45,275 bases of DNA from Verrucomicrobiota bacterium (GTDB lineage: Bacteria > Verrucomicrobiota > Verrucomicrobiia > Chthoniobacterales > SZAS-18), in the NCBI GenBank assembly GCA_025353105.1, contig JANXRG010000055.1, forward strand, positions 1 to 45,275, written 5' to 3'. This document shows, one piece after another, positions 8,688 through 17,041 of this stretch (position 1 is its first letter; each line of letters begins with the position of its first letter). A model generated the notes under the pieces. The model had not been told where the DNA came from, made no database searches, and worked only from the letters and a program-made list of their open reading frames with translations. The position numbers and the translations under genes are program-made.

Positions 8688-9518
8688 CTAGAGCGCGAAG
8701 CGGCGCCTCAGGAAAAAGCCGACCGCGACAAGGGCCATCGCACCTGCGGCGTACGTGCCCGGCTCCGGCACAAACATCTCCGTGAGACGGATGTTATCGA
8801 GGCCCACTTCATCACGGGTACTGCCGGCTCCCGAGGAATTAGTCGCCAACGTGAAGTTGAAGATAATTTGGCCGGCGTTTGGCACCGCCGCGCCGAGAGT
8901 AATCAATCCGGACGACAAATGGGTTCCCGCGATGGTCCCCTGCGCGTTTCCCGGCGTGAAAGTCAGGAGTCCCAGTCCCGTCGTGACGCCCGAGATGGTA
9001 TATGAAACATTCAGCGTCACACCTCGCGAAGTCTGGTTGTTGAAGTTAAAATCCAGTTGCAGCGTGAATTGATTGATCGCGGATCCCGTACCGTTGACCG
9101 TCGTCAGCGCAAATGAACCGAATGTTGAGGCGCCTCCGTTGGCTGGCACGAAGCCGAGCTCCTGTCCCGTCCCGAGGCTTCCCGGCTGTCCCCCAATGAA
9201 TCCGTAAACCCCATCCGAGTTGGCACCAAGAGGGGCTCCAAAGGCGGTGGTGCCGCCTCGAAACGTCGGGGCAAGTTGAAAAGCGAAAGCCCCCGAATTC
9301 AGCCCGCCAGGGCCGGGCGCCGCCACCGGAGCACTGCCGTTGTAGGCGCCGTTGTTCACGCCAGATTGGGTGTTATCAAAGTCGATGGTAATGCCCCCCA
9401 CCGGTACCGTGAGCTGGGCGCACACCTGGGAACCGGCCGCCAAACTCGCGAGCGCAACCACGCTGGCGGCGAAGACCCGGCCTCGACTGACTGCAACAAA
9501 TTGCTTCAAAGGTTTCAT
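8688..9518 (-). CDS. PEP-CTERM sorted extracellular protein
   Basis: 276 aa from the ATG at 9518 (MKPLKQFVAVSRGRVFAAS); an in-frame codon 11 residues earlier would put extra sequence before the signal peptide. The signal peptide ends near VCAQ. The mature part is rich in Gly, Asn, Ser and Thr, suggesting a beta-sandwich secreted domain. The C-terminus is a typical PEP-CTERM tripartite signal: VPEPGTYAAG, a hydrophobic helix, and a basic end (FFLRRRFAL). Such signals are processed by exosortase and usually mark surface or exopolysaccharide-linked proteins. No exosortase gene is in the window. The ligand or role is unknown. Confidence 0.88.
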   Translation of the reverse strand: MKPLKQFVAVSRGRVFAASVVALASLAAGSQVCAQLTVPVGGITIDFDNTQSGVNNGAYNGSAPVAAPGPGGLNSGAFAFQLAPTFRGGTTAFGAPLGANSDGVYGFIGGQPGSLGTGQELGFVPANGGASTFGSFALTTVNGTGSAINQFTLQLDFNFNNQTSRGVTLNVSYTISGVTTGLGLLTFTPGNAQGTIAGTHLSSGLITLGAAVPNAGQIIFNFTLATNSSGAGSTRDEVGLDNIRLTEMFVPEPGTYAAGAMALVAVGFFLRRRFAL

Positions 9519-9800
9519 CTGGATCACATTGCAAATAGGGCAACTTGTCATGGTCCCATCGAGTCCGCTTGTCCAGAAAATCTCGCGGATCTTTACGAAA
9601 TGGCGGATCTACAAGGAGAACGGTCTTTGTTGGTCCGCGCGCACGCCGCGTGGCTCTTGGCCCTCTAGAAATAGCGCCGGCTCGTGCGAAAGGGCTGTCG
9701 TGAAAAAAATGTGATGCTCCCCTTTGATCAAGGCAGAGGCATCCGTCTGCCATGAACAAATACCTTCGCGATCTCGGACACATCGTACATCCGCAGCCGT

Positions 9801-10121
9801 ATGACACAGCGATTCAGAAACATGAACCCCGTTGCTGTTCTGCCCATCCTCCGCTCCCCTCGTCACGTTGACCTCAATGACCGGGTCGGCCTGATCGAAT
9901 GGACGTTCGTTGAGGATGAATTAGGCCAACCCGTTGCAATGCAGTGTACGCTGAAATATGGGGCGGGGGGAAGTCCATGCAAGGTTTGCGTGGGCGCCGC
10001 GCTCGATCTGCCTGAGAAGCTTTGGAACGTCATCGAACAGGACGCAGTGATTGAAGCCCTCCGGGAAACGTTGGCGGATCCGGCGCGAAACGTGCCGATG
10101 TTTGGTTTCAAAGCGCACTGA
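9801..10121 (+). CDS. Hypothetical protein, 106 aa
   Basis: An open frame from ATG 9801 (a second in-frame ATG at 9822 is an alternative). No signal peptide, no membrane segment, and no family recognised. The sequence has soluble-protein character, with a predicted strand region (GLIEWTFVEDELG), two cysteines in CKVCVG and an amphipathic C-terminal helix (VIEALRETLADP). The CxxC pair could be structural or metal-binding. It is flanked by noncoding stretches of about 220-280 bp and has no partner. Coding status rests only on composition and length. Confidence 0.45.
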   Translation: MTQRFRNMNPVAVLPILRSPRHVDLNDRVGLIEWTFVEDELGQPVAMQCTLKYGAGGSPCKVCVGAALDLPEKLWNVIEQDAVIEALRETLADPARNVPMFGFKAH

Positions 10122-10344
10122 TTTCTCCGAGCGTGAGACCAGGCACCTCGGCACGCAGGTTTGCTGCAATCCGGTGGTGCCCTGCTCGCGAACTATGGGA
10201 GATGCTGGTGCAGCCTCGCAGGATGGATGGACGGAGGCGGCGCGCATCTCCATCATTTCGAACAACAACAACCCAATCCGCCCATAAAGCAGGAAAATTC
10301 CTGTTCTTTGAAACCGCAACGCTACCCAAACTCGATTCATTTAC

Positions 10345-10524
10345 ATGAACTCAAGCACCAACGATAAAATCAAGGGAACAGCCAAGGAAGCCAGCGGGAA
10401 AGTCAAAGAGATTGCGGGCAAGGTGACAGGCAATCCGAACCTTCAGGATCGTGGCACGGCCGAAATGGTGGAAGGCAAAATCCAGAAAAAGGTTGGCGAC
10501 GTGAAAAAAGTGTTCGGCAAATAG
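10345..10524 (+). CDS. CsbD family stress-response protein
   Basis: 59 aa, read directly from the sequence. The start MNSSTNDKIKGTAKEASGKV and the later IQKKVGDVKKVFGK show the CsbD pattern: a short, highly charged, Lys/Gly-rich protein with repeated [KE]GKxxE-type helices. CsbD is a small cytoplasmic protein induced under general stress in many bacteria; its biochemical role is unknown. The ATG at 10345 gives the normal family length. It lies 131 bp before the glycine-zipper gene on the same strand, and the two are plausibly co-regulated. No Shine-Dalgarno sequence is seen. Confidence 0.9.
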   Translation: MNSSTNDKIKGTAKEASGKVKEIAGKVTGNPNLQDRGTAEMVEGKIQKKVGDVKKVFGK

Positions 10525-10655
10525 CCCTACCCATCGGCCGGATCGCGCCGCTTCGTTTCGCATCCTTCACCCGGACCGGCGAATTCAACCGGCTTCTCTC
10601 ATACGCGAGCCAAAAATTGGCCGCGGCCATCACGCCCCTTTCTTCTAGAAATTCC

Positions 10656-11162
10656 ATGAACACATCCGACTCGAAATCAATTCCCTCGCCCTCCAATCCG
10701 GATCCGCTGACGGGTGAATCAGGTTCACATCCCCTCACGACCGGCGTCGGCGCGGCTGGTGGAGGAATCGCGGGGGCCGCATTGGGAGCGATGGGCGGAC
10801 CCTTGACGGCCGCCGTGGGAGCCGTGGTCGGGGCGGTCGTAGGCGGTCTGACGGGAAAGGGTTTCGGAGAGGGCCTCAATCCCACCGAGGAGGAAACCTT
10901 CTGGCGCGGAGCCCATCCGAGCCAGCCCTATGTCACGCCGAACGATTCCTACGAAGCCTACGCCACCGCTTATCGCGTCGGTTTTGAAGGCCATTCGAAA
11001 TACGCGCTGGCCGAAGAATCTTTCGAGACAGCCGAACCCAAATTGATGAGCGACTACCTCGTCACCAATCCCGTCATGCAATGGGAACTCGCCCGCCCGG
11101 CTGCGCGGGCCGCTTGGTTGCGGCGACAAGAACGAGTCGCTCGAGGCTCGCAGGGCGCGTAA
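10656..11162 (+). CDS. Glycine-zipper domain protein, possible stress-associated
   Basis: 168 aa from ATG 10656; an upstream in-frame TTG (10617) is rejected. After a Ser/Pro-rich N-terminus, residues about 29-65 form a glycine-zipper hydrophobic hairpin (GVGAAGGGIAGAALGAMGG then AAVGAVVGAVVGGLTGKGFG). The C-terminal half is polar, with Tyr and Glu (NPTEEETFWRGAHPSQPYV and DSYEAYATAYRVGFEGHSKY). Proteins of this form are common next to CsbD and other stress genes in Proteobacteria and Verrucomicrobia; the zipper may insert in a membrane or oligomerise. No signal peptide precedes it. Function unknown. Confidence 0.78.
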   Translation: MNTSDSKSIPSPSNPDPLTGESGSHPLTTGVGAAGGGIAGAALGAMGGPLTAAVGAVVGAVVGGLTGKGFGEGLNPTEEETFWRGAHPSQPYVTPNDSYEAYATAYRVGFEGHSKYALAEESFETAEPKLMSDYLVTNPVMQWELARPAARAAWLRRQERVARGSQGA

Positions 11163-11259
11163 TCACCTGTGGACAACGACTGCTTTTCGACATTTTAACT
11201 CTTCGGGGTGGCTTTCAGTGGCCATTCCATTGACGGCGGCGGAAACGGGAATCCTAGGC

Positions 11260-11853
11260 TCAAACGCGCGTCCACTCCTGCCAGCGCTCGCGGCCGGCGA
11301 AGAGTGGGAGGGAATCGGCCACCGGCTCATCGTGCGTCAGCCGGAACGAAGGGCGGAACAGTTCGTCGGTTTGCGCTGGAGTGAGTGGAAAGGGAGGTCC
11401 GTCGGGCTCTTCGCCTTGAAAGAACAACCCAACCAAACGGCCACGCGGGGGCAGAAGCTGCGTCATTCTTTGCGCGTAGACGGGCCAGCGCGCGGGCGGC
11501 ATGGAGCAGAGAAAAGTCCGTTCGTAAATGAGATCAAACGGACCGGTCAGCGATCGGTCGGCGAAGAAGTCGTCCAACCGCACGCGATCACCGAGAGGCC
11601 CAAGATGGTGGCGCGCCCGCTCCAGCGCCACAGGTGAAAAATCCATCGCGGTCACGTCGAATCCCGCATCATGAAACGCCTGGACCTCGTAGCCCGTTCC
11701 ACAACCGGGAATGAGCACGCGACCACCGCCCGGCGAACGTTGGAGAAATGCTCGCAACGCAGCCGGCACCCCGTGAAAATCCCACGGCGTCACGCCCGCC
11801 TCATAACGCACACTCCAGAAATCGCGTTGCGTGGAATCCGGGGCCTCACTCAT
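11260..11853 (-). CDS. SAM-dependent methyltransferase, thiopurine S-methyltransferase (TPMT) family
   Basis: 197 aa from ATG 11853 (MSEAPDSTQRDFWSVRYEAG); an in-frame TTG five codons earlier is less likely. The N-terminus with FWSVRYEAGVTPWDFHGVP is characteristic of the TPMT family. The SAM-binding motif I is VLIPGCGTGYEVQAF, followed by VTAMDFSPVALERA (motif with acidic Asp binding the ribose) and the FDLIYERTFLCSMPP segment. Members methylate thiols or halide/selenium compounds in the cytoplasm; the physiological substrate here is unknown. It stands alone, transcribed away from the DUF1800 cluster. Confidence 0.9.
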   Translation of the reverse strand: MSEAPDSTQRDFWSVRYEAGVTPWDFHGVPAALRAFLQRSPGGGRVLIPGCGTGYEVQAFHDAGFDVTAMDFSPVALERARHHLGPLGDRVRLDDFFADRSLTGPFDLIYERTFLCSMPPARWPVYAQRMTQLLPPRGRLVGLFFQGEEPDGPPFPLTPAQTDELFRPSFRLTHDEPVADSLPLFAGRERWQEWTRV

Positions 11854-12370
11854 GCCGTAAGATAACAAGAGACGGGACTTTTGGAGCTTGTTCTCCCGAT
11901 GTTTGCCCTCGATGTCGATGCGGACACATCGGTGAACGAAAGAATGGGCCGCATTGCATTTTTCATCGATCGAGTGGCCGGATATCGCCGCGGCCAGTCA
12001 GCGCTTCCGACGTTGCAAGAGGAGCGACCGGCGAGGTGGAAGGCAAGTCGGAATCATAAACGTCCGTTCAATTAGCAAAGGATTCAACGCGATCCATCTT
12101 GATCGCGAGGGCGGGATTTCTGCGGTTCGAGCCGCTCCAAACCAGCTCTGCCATCCGGAGCGAGCGCAGTGAGTCGAAGGACCTCGTGGTGCGAATTCTC
12201 GCTCACCGCGTTCTGCCCGGTCACGTGAGGCGTAAAATGCGATGGCAGGAAAGATTCCGATCTTTCGGCGCAACTTTTGCGTGGGTCGCGGCGTTAAACG
12301 CCTAGTCACAACACGTCTGCGCATTCGACCGCAGTCCCAGCAAACAACCGCCTCCAGCCCCTCCCCGACG
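11854..12370. other. Intergenic region, 517 bp, divergent promoters and a dispersed-repeat-like stretch
   Basis: It lies between the leftward methyltransferase and the rightward DUF1800 gene, so it should hold the promoters of both. No reading frame in it looks like a gene. The one recognisable element is the repeat-like stretch at 12146-12186. Confidence 0.5.
12146..12186. repeat. Possible dispersed intergenic repeat
   Basis: The stretch containing CCATCCGGAGCGAGCGCAGT and then GAGTCGAAGGACCTCG resembles a family of intergenic repeats of the type 'CATCCTGAGCGAGC..GAGTCGAAGGA' present in many copies in several bacterial phyla. Only one copy is in this window, so the repeat nature is from memory of similar sequences and not shown here. 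Confidence 0.4.
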
Positions 12371-15262
12371 ATGCAACTCCGCCTCCGCTCCCTCGTCACG
12401 CTCCTCGCGGTCCTTTGCGCGCCGCTCCCGCTCATGGCGGTCACCGGCACGGCCAACGTCGTCAACATTTCCACGCGCCTGAAGATCGAAACCGGCGACA
12501 GCGTCGGCATCGCGGGCTTCGTGGTGCAGGGCACCGGCAACAAGCAGGTGCTGATTCGTGCGCTGGGCCCGACGCTCACCGCGGCGGGCGTCACCGGCGT
12601 GCTCGCGGATCCGTTTGTCGATTTGTACGACGCGAGCGGTCAGATCATTGCGAGCAACGACAATTGGGATCAGACCGCGAATATTCAGGCATGGCACACG
12701 AGCCTGGGCCTGACGCTGCCGCAGGCGAGCGAGTCGGTAATTTCCATCTCGCTTGCGCCCGGCGCATACACGGCCGTCGTCCGCGGCGTCGCCAACACCA
12801 CGGGAGTCGCCCTGGTTGAGGTCTACGACTGCGATCTCGCCGCCCCGTGTTCACCCATCAACATCGCCACGCGCGGGATCGTTCGCTCCGGCGCCGCGGT
12901 GATGATCGCGGGCTTCGTCGTCCAGGGCACGGTCCCGAAGCAAGTCCTCCTGCGGGTGGTCGGCCCGACGCTCACGTCGTTCGGCGTGCCCAACGTCCTC
13001 ACGGATCCGCAGATGGATGTGTACAACAGCGCGAGCACAAAAATCTTTTCGAATAACGACTGGCAGACGCAAACCGCGCAGGGCGTCGCCGATGTCATCG
13101 CCACCGGAAAGGCACCCACGGATCCGCGCGAGCCAGCACTCGTCCTCAACCTGAATCCGGGTGCCTACACGGTCATCGTCAGCGGCGTCGGCGGGATGGA
13201 GGGCAACGCGCTGGTCGAGGTGTACGACCTGCAGCCGACCACCCCGGCGCCGACCCTGACCAACGGCACGCTATATCTCGCGGATCTTCGTCCGGCTCCG
13301 GGTGTCACGACGAATGGCTCGGGCACGGCGGCCCTCACCGTCAACCAAAGCGGAACTTCCGCCATCGTCAGCTTTACCTACTCCAACCTCAGCGGCACCG
13401 TCACGAGCGCGGACTTGGAAGGTAGCCCAGGCTCCGCCTACGCCGGCCTCGATCTGTTTGATCTGAATCCGAGAGCGGTGCAGGCGGACGGGACCTGGCT
13501 GTGGAATTTCGCATTCACAAACGGCAGTCTCACGTCGGCGCAGATCCTCGCTCTCATCCAAAGCGGACAAGTTCTGATCCGGGTTTACACAACGGCCGAC
13601 CCCGGGGGCGAGCTGCTGGCGCCCTTTAGTTCCGCCATTGGCGGCCAGACGTTTTCGCCTCCCGCGCCACCGCCCGCCTTTTCCCTCTCGCCCGTGACCG
13701 CGAGTGATGCCTCGCGCCTGCTGACGCAAGCGACGTTCGGGGCGACGAATGGCAGCCCATCCAGCGACAACACTTCGATCGGCTATGTCCAGACCAAGGG
13801 AATCGATGCGTGGTTGAACGAGCAGTTCTCGCTGCCAGTCACCCCGTTGATGAGCTACGTCGACTCGGTCTGGAATCCGTCCATCGGCAATACGCAGGGA
13901 GCAACCGCGGCCCATTATGGATGGTGGCTGCATTCGGTGACGGCGCCCGATCAACTTCGCCAGCGCGTGGCGTACTCGCTCAGTCAGATTCTGGTGGTCT
14001 CGTCCAATTCCGCCGGCTTGAACACCAATCCGATCGGCGTGGGCGCCTATTATGATGTGTTGCTGAACGACGCCTTCGGCAACTTCCGCCAGTTGCTCGA
14101 GGACATCACGCTCAATCCCGGCATGGGGGAGTTCCTCGACATGGCCGGTAACGCGAAGGGAAATCCCGCCATTGGATCGAACCCCAACGAAAATTACGCG
14201 CGTGAAATCAACCAGCTCTTTTCCGTGGGGCTTTATCAACTTCACCCGGACGGAACCTTGGAACTCGACGGTCGGGGGCTGCCGATTCCCACGTACGGAC
14301 AGTCGACGGTGACCAACTTCGCCCGGGTGTTCACCGGATGGAACTACGCCGCCCCCACGACTTCGTTTCCTCCCATCAACTTGCGGAGTCCGATGGTGAA
14401 GAATGCCAACAAGCATGAACCCGGATCGAAAAGCCTGCTGAATGGCCTGACCATCCCGTCCGTCACGACCGCCACGACGGCCACGATGGATTCGGACTTG
14501 AAGACCGCGCTCGACAACATCTTCTATCATCCAAACATCGGACCGTTCATTTCGCATCAGCTCATCCAGCGGCTGGTGACCAGCAATCCGAGCCCTGGCT
14601 ACGTCTATCGCGTCGCGCAGGTCTTTGCCAACAACGGAGCCGGTGTCCGCGGCGACTTGAAAGCGGTCATCAAGACGATCCTCGAAGACTACGAGGCGCG
14701 GACCACCGCCATCCTTGGCTTCCCCGGCACGGGGAAGCAGCTCGAGCCCGTTCTACGCACCACGAAAGTCATGCGCGCATTTGTGAGTAATCCGTTCACC
14801 AGCGGCGGCACCCTGGCGGCACCGTTCTATAACTTTGACTCGACATTCGGTCAGACGCCCCTGCGCGCCCTCACGGTCTTCAATTTCTACCCGCCGGAAT
14901 ACTCGGCCCCGGGCGATATCTCCAATGCGGGGCTCGCCAGCCCGGAGTTCGATATCACGACGGAAACGACGCTGATTTCGACGGCGAACTTCATTCGCAC
15001 GCTGATTTACAACGGCCAGGGCGCCGGGGCAAACAAGGTCAATCTTGATTTTTCAGCGTTCGCCAGCTTGGCGACAACCGACCCATCTGCCCTCCTTGAT
15101 CAATTGAACTTCCTGCTGATGGCCGGGCAAATGGACGCGACGATGAAGGGCCAGATTATGACTGCCGTCAACGCCGTTCCGTCCACGGATGGAGGCTTCA
15201 ATCGCGTTCGCTCCGCCGTCTATCTCATCACCGTCGCACCGCAGTATTCCACCCAGCGCTGA
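12371..15262 (+). CDS. DUF1800 domain protein with N-terminal beta repeats and a CHRD-like domain (copy 1)
   Basis: 963 aa. ATG 12371 is chosen because it starts the signal peptide MQLRLRSLVTLLAVLCAPLP; upstream in-frame codons give no sensible N-terminus. Residues about 25-155 and 165-290 are two related beta-rich repeats (IAGFVVQGTGNKQVLIRALG and IAGFVVQGTVPKQVLLRVVG). A CHRD-like segment follows (about 300-420, ending GQVLIRVYTTADPGGEL). The C-terminal part is DUF1800, with signatures NENYAREINQLFSVGLYQLH, FARVFTGWNY and FISHQLIQRLVTSNPSPGYV. It is exported; biochemical function unknown. It is followed 23 bp later by a DUF1501 gene, the usual partner, and the pair is repeated downstream. 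Confidence 0.92.
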   Translation: MQLRLRSLVTLLAVLCAPLPLMAVTGTANVVNISTRLKIETGDSVGIAGFVVQGTGNKQVLIRALGPTLTAAGVTGVLADPFVDLYDASGQIIASNDNWDQTANIQAWHTSLGLTLPQASESVISISLAPGAYTAVVRGVANTTGVALVEVYDCDLAAPCSPINIATRGIVRSGAAVMIAGFVVQGTVPKQVLLRVVGPTLTSFGVPNVLTDPQMDVYNSASTKIFSNNDWQTQTAQGVADVIATGKAPTDPREPALVLNLNPGAYTVIVSGVGGMEGNALVEVYDLQPTTPAPTLTNGTLYLADLRPAPGVTTNGSGTAALTVNQSGTSAIVSFTYSNLSGTVTSADLEGSPGSAYAGLDLFDLNPRAVQADGTWLWNFAFTNGSLTSAQILALIQSGQVLIRVYTTADPGGELLAPFSSAIGGQTFSPPAPPPAFSLSPVTASDASRLLTQATFGATNGSPSSDNTSIGYVQTKGIDAWLNEQFSLPVTPLMSYVDSVWNPSIGNTQGATAAHYGWWLHSVTAPDQLRQRVAYSLSQILVVSSNSAGLNTNPIGVGAYYDVLLNDAFGNFRQLLEDITLNPGMGEFLDMAGNAKGNPAIGSNPNENYAREINQLFSVGLYQLHPDGTLELDGRGLPIPTYGQSTVTNFARVFTGWNYAAPTTSFPPINLRSPMVKNANKHEPGSKSLLNGLTIPSVTTATTATMDSDLKTALDNIFYHPNIGPFISHQLIQRLVTSNPSPGYVYRVAQVFANNGAGVRGDLKAVIKTILEDYEARTTAILGFPGTGKQLEPVLRTTKVMRAFVSNPFTSGGTLAAPFYNFDSTFGQTPLRALTVFNFYPPEYSAPGDISNAGLASPEFDITTETTLISTANFIRTLIYNGQGAGANKVNLDFSAFASLATTDPSALLDQLNFLLMAGQMDATMKGQIMTAVNAVPSTDGGFNRVRSAVYLITVAPQYSTQR

Positions 15263-15285
15263 TTCCACGTTTGCATCCTCCAGCC

Positions 15286-16758
15286 ATGAAATCCCCGAAC
15301 AACCTGAATCGCCGCTCCTTCATCCGGCAGGCCGCCTGCGCCGCCGTCGGAACCCTTGGCATGACGAACGCATTGTGGGATCTTCGCCGCATTGCCGCCG
15401 CGACCATGAACAACTCCAGCGTGGCCGCGAGCAACTACCGCGCGCTGGTTTGCATTTTCCTATTTGGCGGCAATGACGCCAACAATATGATCGTGCCGAG
15501 CGACATGACGGACTTTAATAGCTACGTCGCTTCGCGCGGGATTCTGGCCCTGCCGGCCGCGGGACAGGTCGGCGGAATCCTCCCGATCAATCTAATTCCC
15601 GGTCGCGGCACCAATGACGGTCGCACCTTTGGTTTGCATCCTAACTTCGCCGATTACGCCTCGCCGAATGGCACGCTCCCGGGCGTTCAAAGCCTTTTTA
15701 ACAGCGGAAATCTCGCCGTACTTGGAAACGTCGGCACGCTGCTCTATCCAACCACCCAAAACGACTACCGGACCAAGCCGGGCAACCTGCCACCCCAGCT
15801 CTTTTCCCACAGCGACCAACAAGTCGAGTGGCAGACCAGTGTTCCGCAAATGGTGAACTCCAGCGGTTGGGGTGGCCGCGTTGCCGACCTGATGAATGCC
15901 AGCCTCGGGAGCACCCAGATTTCCACCTGCATCTCGTTGAATGGCACCAATACTTTCCAAGTCGGGAACACGGTCGTCCCTTATAGCGTCTCTCCGTCCG
16001 GCGCGATCGGCCTGACCGGCTACACGCCGGGGAGCGCGAGCGGCACCCAGTCGTACGCAATCGATCAACTGATCGCAGACAGCCACAATAATCTGTTTGA
16101 GAAGACGTTTGCCGCGACCACCCAACGCGCGCTGCAAAACAACCTTCTGCTCTCGGCCGCCCTCAGCCAGACCAATCCTAACGCCGCCCCCTATTCATCG
16201 TTCGACACTTCGTCGTCGATGGCGACCCAGCTCAAGATGGTCGCGCGACTCATCGCCGCGGCGCAAACCCCGGGATCCGGTTTGAATCCCAAACGCCAGA
16301 TCTTCTTCGTCTCGGTCGGCGGCTACGACACGCATTCCGGTCAGTTGACCGCGCAGAACAATCTCTACACGGAGCTGAACAACTCGCTTGCCGCATTTTA
16401 CGCGGCGATGACGCAACTTAGTTTGGCCAGCAATGTGACGGCGTTTACGTCGTCGGATTTTGGCCGGACTTTCCAGACGAATGGCGCCGGCTCGGATCAC
16501 GGCTGGGGCAGCCATCACCTCGTGATGGGCGGAGCGGTCATGGGCGGGGGCATCTATGGCCGCATTCCCGTGCTGCAAGCCGGTGGACCGGACGACGCGA
16601 CCAACAGCACCACGGGCCAAGGGCGCTGGATCCCGTCCGTTGCCGTCGATCAATACGCGGCAACCCTCGCGAGCTGGTTTGGAGTCAGCCCGACGGATCT
16701 TCCGACCGCGCTTCCCAACATCGGAAACTTCGCCAGTTCGAATCTAGGATTCGTTTGA
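15286..16758 (+). CDS. DUF1501 domain protein, Tat-exported (copy 1)
   Basis: 490 aa from ATG 15286 (MKSPNNLNRRSFIRQAACAA). The twin-arginine motif NRRSFIR followed by a hydrophobic stretch suggests Tat export. DUF1501 belongs to the alkaline-phosphatase/sulfatase-like superfamily; visible signatures are LVCIFLFGGNDANNMIV, PQLFSHSDQQVEW, FFVSVGGYDTHSGQL, FTSSDFGRTF and GSDHGWGSHHLVMGG, the last with the clustered His residues expected of a metal site. The in vivo substrate is unknown. The gene follows its DUF1800 partner after 23 bp, suggesting co-transcription. Confidence 0.93.
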   Translation: MKSPNNLNRRSFIRQAACAAVGTLGMTNALWDLRRIAAATMNNSSVAASNYRALVCIFLFGGNDANNMIVPSDMTDFNSYVASRGILALPAAGQVGGILPINLIPGRGTNDGRTFGLHPNFADYASPNGTLPGVQSLFNSGNLAVLGNVGTLLYPTTQNDYRTKPGNLPPQLFSHSDQQVEWQTSVPQMVNSSGWGGRVADLMNASLGSTQISTCISLNGTNTFQVGNTVVPYSVSPSGAIGLTGYTPGSASGTQSYAIDQLIADSHNNLFEKTFAATTQRALQNNLLLSAALSQTNPNAAPYSSFDTSSSMATQLKMVARLIAAAQTPGSGLNPKRQIFFVSVGGYDTHSGQLTAQNNLYTELNNSLAAFYAAMTQLSLASNVTAFTSSDFGRTFQTNGAGSDHGWGSHHLVMGGAVMGGGIYGRIPVLQAGGPDDATNSTTGQGRWIPSVAVDQYAATLASWFGVSPTDLPTALPNIGNFASSNLGFV

Positions 16759-17041
16759 AGAGTCAGCGGCCGCCGCGGGTCGCATGAACGATAGTACATC
16801 CGCGGTGCCGATCGGTCTCCAATTCTGCGCGCTGCATCTCAAAGCTGAGTTTGGTTCGGGGTCATTCGCTCGGGATGTGGCGCCGGGTGATTAGACGGCG
16901 TAAAGACTTCCACCGTAGGAAAAAGTTTTCGCGGTTTGCACGCCCTTTTGGCGCTTTCCCTGCTGAGTTTTTGGGTCATCACGCGGCCTCGCTCGTTTTC
17001 TTGGGCGGCCAAACCAGTCAGGCTCCTTTCCATTCTTCGCC

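Noticed and set aside
11881-12075. Small frame upstream of the DUF1800 array
   Set aside because: TTG start, no family pattern, Arg-rich end; lies in a promoter-type intergenic region.
12242-12370. N-terminal extension of the first DUF1800 protein
   Set aside because: The added 43 residues precede a normal signal peptide at 12371 and would hide it.
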